DNA of 64,000 bases from Symsagittifera roscoffensis (Eukaryota; Xenacoelomorpha; Acoela; Convolutidae), in contig NC_087062.1 in assembly GCF_963678635.1 (NCBI RefSeq), positions 52,896,473 through 52,960,472 of the forward strand. The letters are read 5' to 3'. The notes under the pieces are model-generated. The model saw nothing but the letters and a program-made list of their open reading frames with translations, was not told where the DNA came from and searched no databases. The position numbers and the translations under genes are program-made. This document shows, piece by piece, positions 58,706 through 64,000 of the stretch (the stretch's first letter is position 1; each line of letters begins with the position of its first letter).

Positions 58706-59930
58706 ATATTCTTGAAGAGTTTGCATTCAGTGTGTAGGTGATCAATGGAGCACTTCTTCGTACACCCTGTCACAACACGGAGTAATTGGGTTTTGGTCTG
58801 TTGAAAGATTAGAACATTACAACAAGGTTTCTTCGGATTGTTCCAAATTCATCCGGAAAGAGCTTCCGGGGTCAACATTCTGCACACATCATCCAGAGCG
58901 ATTTGCTTACAATGCTCCGCAAAGTTGAAGGACGGGTCGAAAGTCACTCCAACTACTTTTTTTTTCAACCAGGAGAACGGAGGAGAACTTTTTTGTGGGC
59001 GCTGAACAATCTCACTGATCTTTTCGATAACAAAACACTAGATGTGCCATTGAGCTTGCTTATGTGGATAATTAAAATGCCAGATGCCTCGACGATATTA
59101 CTTGATTGTGCAAAATAAGAAAAATTGACCGCGTAAGATTAAAGCCTTACTTCGGTATTGGCGCCAGCTAACGTAATTTTAGAGCCATCTGACTGCTCGC
59201 TAGAGCTGTGCGGTGTTTTGGCTAAAGTACGGTGGCATAGCGTATCGAAGGCTTCTGACAGGTCAAGAGCAGCAAGTACTATTCCTTTTGGGGTTCTTTT
59301 GGTTAAAACAATCGGATACAACAATTTTTTTTGTAGGCAGGACTCTAGTGGAATCGTCTGACACTTTGTTAAGTGGGGCTTCTGGTAGATGAGCGGCGGG
59401 TTTGGGATAGACTAGAATTCAAAAACTGGACTGAGGATCAATTCCGGTCGATTAGATTTTGATATTTGAAATGTTTGTTGGGTTTGGGTAGATTTTCGAA
59501 ACTTGAGGATTTGCCTTGTAAGGGGAGGAAAAGTTAAAATTATGGGTGAGAATATCAATTGCAATTGGCACTAGATATTTAAAAATTATGGTAAACAAAC
59601 CAACTCGACCTAGCGCCTTGCAGGGCGTAGCGGATTTGATAACTGTTGTCAAATCTATTGGATAAAATTTAACTTGGTTTTCTCGCTTGAGTTTTTAAAT
59701 TTTTCATCCAGTTTCATTCGGCATCTTTTTTGATTGATGTTTTCATAATTGCGTAATATGGATTTTAAAAGCATTTGAAATGTCTTTGGCTGTAAGTTTT
59801 TTTTGCCATTGGATGAATCTTTGCTAAATCATTTTCTCCGTTTAGGGAGCCAAGAAATTTCCAGAATTTGCTCTAAGATGTGCGGTGACTGAACGTCTGA
59901 AGGTGCGGTGACTGAGCGAGGGCTCCATTG
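58706..59930 (-). mobile_element. LINE reverse transcriptase remnant (Jockey/CR1-like), minus strand
   Basis: In order on the minus strand: 'FWKFLGSLNGENDLAKIHP' region near 59,860; 'KYLVPIAIDILTHNFNFSS' near 59,540 (RT finger region); 'GIVLAALDLSEAFDTLCHRT' near 59,290-59,230 (catalytic D of the A box); 'VVGVTFDPSFNFAEHCKQI' near 58,950; and 'TQLLRVVTGCTKKCSIDHLH' near 58,800 (RT thumb/connector, typical TGC...DHLH). The pieces lie in different frames with stops, and the YADD box was not seen. The copy is cut at 58,705 by the HP hairpin motif. Dead copy; class firm, clade inferred. Confidence 0.85.
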
Positions 59931-60530
59931 ATCACCTACACACCGAAAGCAAACTTCTATCACTGCAACAGCACCATAAGTTTTTATCGTCTCATTTTTT
60001 TGTGAAGTCGTATTTTCACTTCAACCCTCTTCACTTTTATCATAGATTCTGTTCTCCTCCCAGACAAAAAAAACCTAATTCAAATCAATTGAAAAAATTT
60101 GACTTAATAAAATCTGAGAGAAGTGGGCTTAACAAGTTTAAGGATAATAATGAACAAAGAAACCTCGTTTGTAATAATTTCAAATAATTTTTAAAAACGA
60201 TTAACACAAACCCTGAAATAAATTCAGACAATGACGTACACCCTAGCAAAACTCGCCTGCTGCGCCAGCCTGATAATTCCCCGACTTAGGAACTGCTTTC
60301 CCATTCAACATAGAGCACATTAGCACCGCTCAGATCCGGTTATTTCCCCTTTTTAAATACTTATCTGAAGAGAATGGAATCCCAATTTCTCACGAAATGT
60401 CTCCACCGTTCGTCTCCCGACACTAACCTCCACCTCTTTAACTGCCAACCCACCCGACCAAGTTTACCCCATTGGGGCTGTGGCCAGCTAAAGCAGCATT
60501 GTGTTTTATACGCGGGCCAAGCCCAAAAGA
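59920..60530 (+). mobile_element. LINE C-terminal remnant, plus strand, same family
   Basis: 59,927-59,990 reads 'GSIDHLHTESKLLSLQQHHK', the counterpart of the DHLH block in the minus copy. 60,007-60,066 reads 'SYFHFNPLHFYHRFCSPPRQ'. 60,320-60,530 reads 'LAPLRSGYFPFLNTYLKRM' and then 'HLFNCQPTRPSLPHWG', matching the LAQLRSGYS..LNSY and H.F.CPANPT.LTP.LW tail that ends ORF2 in Jockey-like LINEs. Blocks are in the right order but broken by stops and shifts. The locally high G+C of 60,230-60,570 fits former coding DNA. It sits head to head with the minus copy. Confidence 0.8.
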
Positions 60531-60839
60531 CGCAGCCCCTGTGGACAATTAACACCAACGACAATCATATTCTTAAAAAGATACAAAAAAAAATTAATTC
60601 ATGCTTTTCAAATTATTGCTGTCATTTGTTCGTGTTGCGACGAAAAAACCTGGAGTCAAGCAAACGTTTTTGTCGAAGAGTGTTCAGGAAAAAATGCGAA
60701 CACATTTCAAAAAAAAATTTTTTGAAATTTTTTTGCAGACCTTGGTTCGAGTTTTTATTTTCAAAAAAGGCATGAACAATTTTCAAAAAATCCTTTAACT
60801 GGAAGTTTTTGGATTGTACTTTTATAATAAGAATGTTCG
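60531..60839. other. no gene seen
   Basis: AT-rich sequence after the LINE end. Overlapping frames on both strands are open only by composition. Confidence 0.35.
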
Positions 60840-61210
60840 CGATTAGATTAAAACACAAAAAGTTCAAACCAATTTTTCTCGACATGAGACAACAATCAAA
60901 ATTTTTTGCCGTCGCTCGAATCAAGACTGAATTTTTTTTTGGTTTTTTGTATCATTCCTTTCGATTACAATGAATATTTTTGATAATTTGTTTGCTTGAA
61001 ATACAAAATAAGCCTGAGCATGCTTGCTCACCTTGTTTGCTCAAAGCTATCCCAATAATCAAAAACTTCAAACGGGCTTTTCTCAACACCGAGATTGAGT
61101 TTTTTGTCTTTGCTTTAATGTCGTTGCAACCGAATATATCGATCGTTTGATTTTGCGTGCAAAAAACTAAAACATACTCGAATACTAAATCCCTACCTAC
61201 TTTTCAAATG
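60840..61210 (+). repeat. HP-element internal block, diverged, repeated twice
   Basis: 'TTCAAACCAATTTTTCTCGA' at ~60,866 and 'TCAAACGGGCTTTTCTCAAC' at ~61,067 are two diverged starts of the block seen at 10,530 and 54,930. The second continues to 'GATTTTGCGTGCAAAAAACT', 'ACATACTCGAATACTAAAT' and 'TTTTCAAATGGTTGG'. No hairpin terminus nearby. Confidence 0.55.
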
Positions 61211-63307
61211 GTTGGATTAAAAATTGCGCTCTGAACTTCAAAACTCCTCTGTAGTTGGAGTATGATCGACGCAAAAATAACTCAAGAAAGTGGTCGGAAA
61301 CTTTTAAATTATTGTGCTTAAACACAAAAATTCTTTTGAAAACTCATTTAATTTCATGCACAGCTAATATGTGCAGAAAATTCAGAGCAATCGAGACAAA
61401 GCATGACTCCGTGTTTTCCGGTAGAGCTGCATGATGGGTCATGTGTTGGGCTTAAAAAAAACAATTTTTGAGAACTGTTTTAAAACAGATTTTTGAATTT
61501 GTAACTTTCAAGTTTGAATATATATTTTGAAAATTGCTCTTTCAATGTCAAATATGTTCCTTTTTTAGACTTTTTTCATTGCAGAGCGGATGAGTTTTTG
61601 TTAATTACCCTACATCTTGTAAAGGCTGCTAAAATAATCGAGAAATTGATAAAGAGAGGGACAAAACAAAAACCTAATTTTGAATGAAATTTTTTGAAAC
61701 GGTGATTTTGGCATACTTTCCTCCAAACGTCTCAAAGTTTTTGCCTAAATTGGGCTTTTTCGGAGTTTTGGAGAGCTAACTATAAATATGGTAGCTAAAA
61801 ATCTTGAAAACAATCTAGTTGTCGTAGTTGAGTTCTTTAGCCAACTCAGAAAAAATTGGAAAGCAGTCGATAGTTTTTGGGGAAAAATACACACCTCCCT
61901 TTCAAAAGAAAAAGCAGATCTGCCTCTGTCACTATCCGAGAACCATCAAAAGAACTTTCTTTTGTAACGATTTTTCTTTTTTTGCAATTGCAGCGATATC
62001 TGAGTTGGATCATTCCTCCACAGAAGGTCCTACTCTTGTTTCATCATTGGGCTCGATATCTTCCCAATGCTAAAAATAAGCTGAATTCAATTATCAACTT
62101 TATATAATATGCATCGAGTTTGCTTTGGAGCAAAAAGTATCAGCTGGAAGAAATAATATACTGATTTTGTTCAAAAAGCGAGAAAAAAACTAAATATGAC
62201 CAAATAGTTGCTCGACAATTATTCAAGCTCGACGATTTTTCATCTAAAATAACGAGACTTCAATGGCTTTTTTGCTGTTTAAATTGTGAACACGACAGCT
62301 TTAAGGTCAGTTTCAGCACAACAGTGATTTGAAAGAAAGAGGAAGAACGCCCTTTATATCTTTCTTTCTTTCCGATCAAAATAGTGTTGAAAATTCACAT
62401 ATAACTGTCCTCATCACCTTAAAATTAAAAAATTGGCGCCTGAAGATCATAAATTAAAGATTCAAGTTTAATGTCAACAAAATTGCTGGGTTCAGTGGCA
62501 AATAAGAAAAATGCTTATCAAACAGTTTCATACGTAAATCTATGGTAAAAACAGTTTTCGAACAAAATTGCAAAAAAAAATTTTTTTATTGATTTCTGCT
62601 GCTATTTGAATCCAATTGATCTGTCAAGTGAAAAAATCTAAGTTTATATTTATTAGAAATTTCGTTTATTTAACATTTTTGAACTATGGAAATTGTATAC
62701 CTAGCATCAAAGTTTAAAAAAGAAAAGTATTTATAAGACGTTTTTCATAAATGACAATTATTCGCAAAAGTTCTATTCATATAATCTTCATATAAGAGAT
62801 TTGTAATATTTTTTGTACATATAGATTGAAAAACAATGCGTCACAAGGAAAATTTCGATATGAAATTTGTATGATAAACGTTTATTGGTCAGCTTGGGTC
62901 TTTTATTTACTCCTTATCGCTGTAAGCATCAAATTTCCTTTCACCTTAGCTTTAAGACTGAATAAACTGATCTAGTACTCGAGCTCAAGGTAATTTTTAG
63001 TTTTTCACAGAGCCTAGAAAACTTTATAAGTCATCTCCAATTTTAAAAGGTTAGAGACAAACAATAAGAACCGCAAGAATATTTTGTTAACGACCAGCAT
63101 GCCAACTGCATTTTCTTTTCACCATCAGTCATTTTATCCTTCAAAGTTTAATTAGATTTGATTTTATATTATTAAAAAGTTATCAAAATTATCAAAATCT
63201 TATTCATTATCACAAAAATAGTTTGTTTCCACTTGATTTAAATCAGAAGATTGCTAAACATTTTTCTTGAAATCGTATTTCTTAAAAATATATATTTTTC
63301 AATTTAG
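61211..63307. other. mostly featureless DNA upstream of the neuropeptide gene
   Basis: AT-rich. A short GC-richer segment at 61,880-62,075 has a strong acceptor-like sequence (TTTTTCTTTTTTTGCAATTG then CAG, ending 61,993). An open stretch follows to a TAA at 62,071 with a Ser-rich reading ('ISELDHSSTEGPTLVSSLG'). It could be a 3' terminal exon of an unknown gene, but evidence is thin. No promoter could be assigned to the downstream gene. Confidence 0.35.
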
Positions 63308-63323
63308 AATTAAACTAGGAATC
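63308..63323 (+). promoter_or_regulatory. probable 5' UTR start of the signal-peptide exon (acceptor at 63,306-63,307)
   Basis: TATATTTTTCAATTTAG immediately precedes AATTAAACTAGGAATC and the ATG at 63,324. This is a good T-rich acceptor, so the first coding exon probably begins at 63,308 after an upstream non-coding exon. That exon was not located. Confidence 0.5.
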
Positions 63324-63988
63324 ATGAATAATATTCTCCACGTGGGATTTCTCTGTGCCAGTCTGTTTGTTGCCGGTTCCTTCTGGCTCCTCCCTTCGGT
63401 TACTTCGGAAGAGGTTGAACCAGGGGAACGTCTGGCTCTGATGAAACGAGGAATGGCGTGGGACTTCACCAAAAAGGCGGGACCCTCAGGTAACAATTAG
63501 TTTCTACTTAAAAGTCGAGTAATAGAGCCGAAACAGAGATGCACCAAAATCTTAACATCTCTTCTGCAATCGCAAAAAGTTATCAATAAAGTTTGGTTGG
63601 TAAACTTTGATCTTTTTTCAACAATAACTGTTTTCTAGTATAAGTGTTTTTGGATAGTTAATAAGGATATTTTTCTTTTTTTTTAGTTCATCTGCGAGAT
63701 TGTTTCAGCATAACTGCACTTTATATTTGAAACGATTTTGAAGCTTGAAAAGAGTCTTCGTGTTTAGATGACAAACGAAGCATGGCTTGGGACTTCGTGC
63801 GTCGTAGCGCTTCGGACGACGATCAACCACTCTCGGAAGACAAAAAGGGAATGGCATGGGACTTCACGAGGAGAAGTCTCGACGACAAGCGGAACTCGTG
63901 GAGTTTCATGCACCAACCTCCCCCCTACTATGCCGCAGCAGACGAAAAGAGAGCCATGGCATGGGACTTCACCAAGAGAACACCTCAG
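63324..63988 (+). CDS. neuropeptide-like precursor with MAWDF repeats, 5' part (two exons)
   Basis: Exons 63,324-63,489 and 63,768-63,988 are joined by a 278-bp phase-1 intron (CAG|GTAACA ... TGTTTAG|AT), which completes an Asp codon. The protein starts with a signal peptide (hydrophobic core about residues 7-26, likely cleavage near Ser28). It then has four repeats, GMAWDFT (43-49), SMAWDFV (60-66), GMAWDFT (83-89) and AMAWDFT (118-124). Each has a dibasic site before it (KR, KR, KK, KR) and after it (KK, RR, RR, KR). Acidic spacers (DDK, SEDK, DEK) and one variant, NSWSFMH with a proline/tyrosine tail (98-115), lie between. This is the layout of a prohormone cut by convertases into several short secreted peptides. 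No Gly precedes the basic sites, so the peptides would not be amidated. Exon G+C is far above the surroundings. A CAG|GTATTG donor at 63,988 probably ends exon 2; otherwise the frame runs off the window. The family is not recognised; later exons are missing. Confidence 0.85.
63490..63767 (+). other. intron of the MAWDF precursor gene
   Basis: 278 bp, GTAACA...TTTAG, AT-rich and T-rich near the acceptor. An in-frame TAG follows directly if it is not removed. Splicing restores the frame into a second run of MAWDF repeats, which is strong support for the intron. Confidence 0.85.
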
Positions 63989-64000
63989 GTATTGCATTCA

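Noticed and set aside
63324-63988. CCK/gastrin/sulfakinin precursor because of W, D and F in the core
   Set aside because: Sulfakinin/CCK peptides end in (M)DF-amide from F-G-K/R. Here F is followed by T or V and a dibasic site with no Gly, and the order is A-W-D-F, not W-M-D-F.
63764-63997. Minus frame of 77 codons opposite the neuropeptide exon
   Set aside because: It is the antisense shadow of the MAWDF exon, open because of that exon's codon bias.

Overview
This is AT-rich (about two thirds A+T by eye), repeat-dense animal DNA. The one convincing host gene has a phase-1 intron and lies at the right edge. The decayed Ty3/gypsy, BEL/Pao, hAT and LINE sequences also point to an invertebrate metazoan; nothing here fixes the phylum. 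No bacterial-type operons, tRNA, rRNA or CRISPR array were seen. Most open frames are short and come from repeats or chance. The important gene is at 63,324-63,988: the 5' part of a secreted neuropeptide-like precursor. It has a signal peptide, then four copies of x-M-A-W-D-F-(T/V), each bracketed by dibasic cleavage sites, in two GC-rich exons joined by a 278-bp intron. It runs off, or splices out, at the window edge. I do not recognise the peptide family. Layout: 0.2-3.2 kb holds a scrap of a hAT-type MITE (here 'MITE-C', ends CAGGGGCGGAT) and a broken hAT transposase on the minus strand. 5.2-8.0 kb is a 1.2-1.3 kb tandem duplication of a second inverted-repeat element, with MITE-C sequence inside it. 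9.0-11.0 kb has a MITE-C fragment with a poly-G run, then elements whose inverted ends carry a perfect small hairpin (CTGTGCAAGTAGCACAG). 11.8-16.2 kb has MITE-C, TCGA-rich repeats and a 2.2-kb element packed with GCGGAATCCGC units. 16.6-24.5 kb holds two adjacent Ty3/gypsy fossils between diverged LTRs. 25.2-26.4 kb is a LINE reverse-transcriptase remnant followed by a MITE-C copy. 27.6-32.3 kb is a BEL/Pao fossil on the minus strand. 33.2-37.1 kb is framed by a ~400-bp inverted repeat around TTTCGAC-type repeats. 37-42 kb is dispersed non-coding repeats plus one unrecognised 126-codon frame. 42.8-49.05 kb is a 3.1-kb tandem duplication. 49.5-50.3 kb has two adjacent long palindromes sharing an identical 34-bp loop. 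51.4-55.1 kb holds more MITE-C, GCGGAATCCGC and hairpin-ended elements. 57.1-60.5 kb contains fragments of one LINE family in both orientations around a complete MITE-C. Three MITE-C copies have perfect 8-bp target duplications and a fourth matches at 7 of 8, which assigns the family to the hAT superfamily. The window therefore reads as intergenic, transposon-built DNA upstream of, or in a 5' intron of, a neuropeptide gene.
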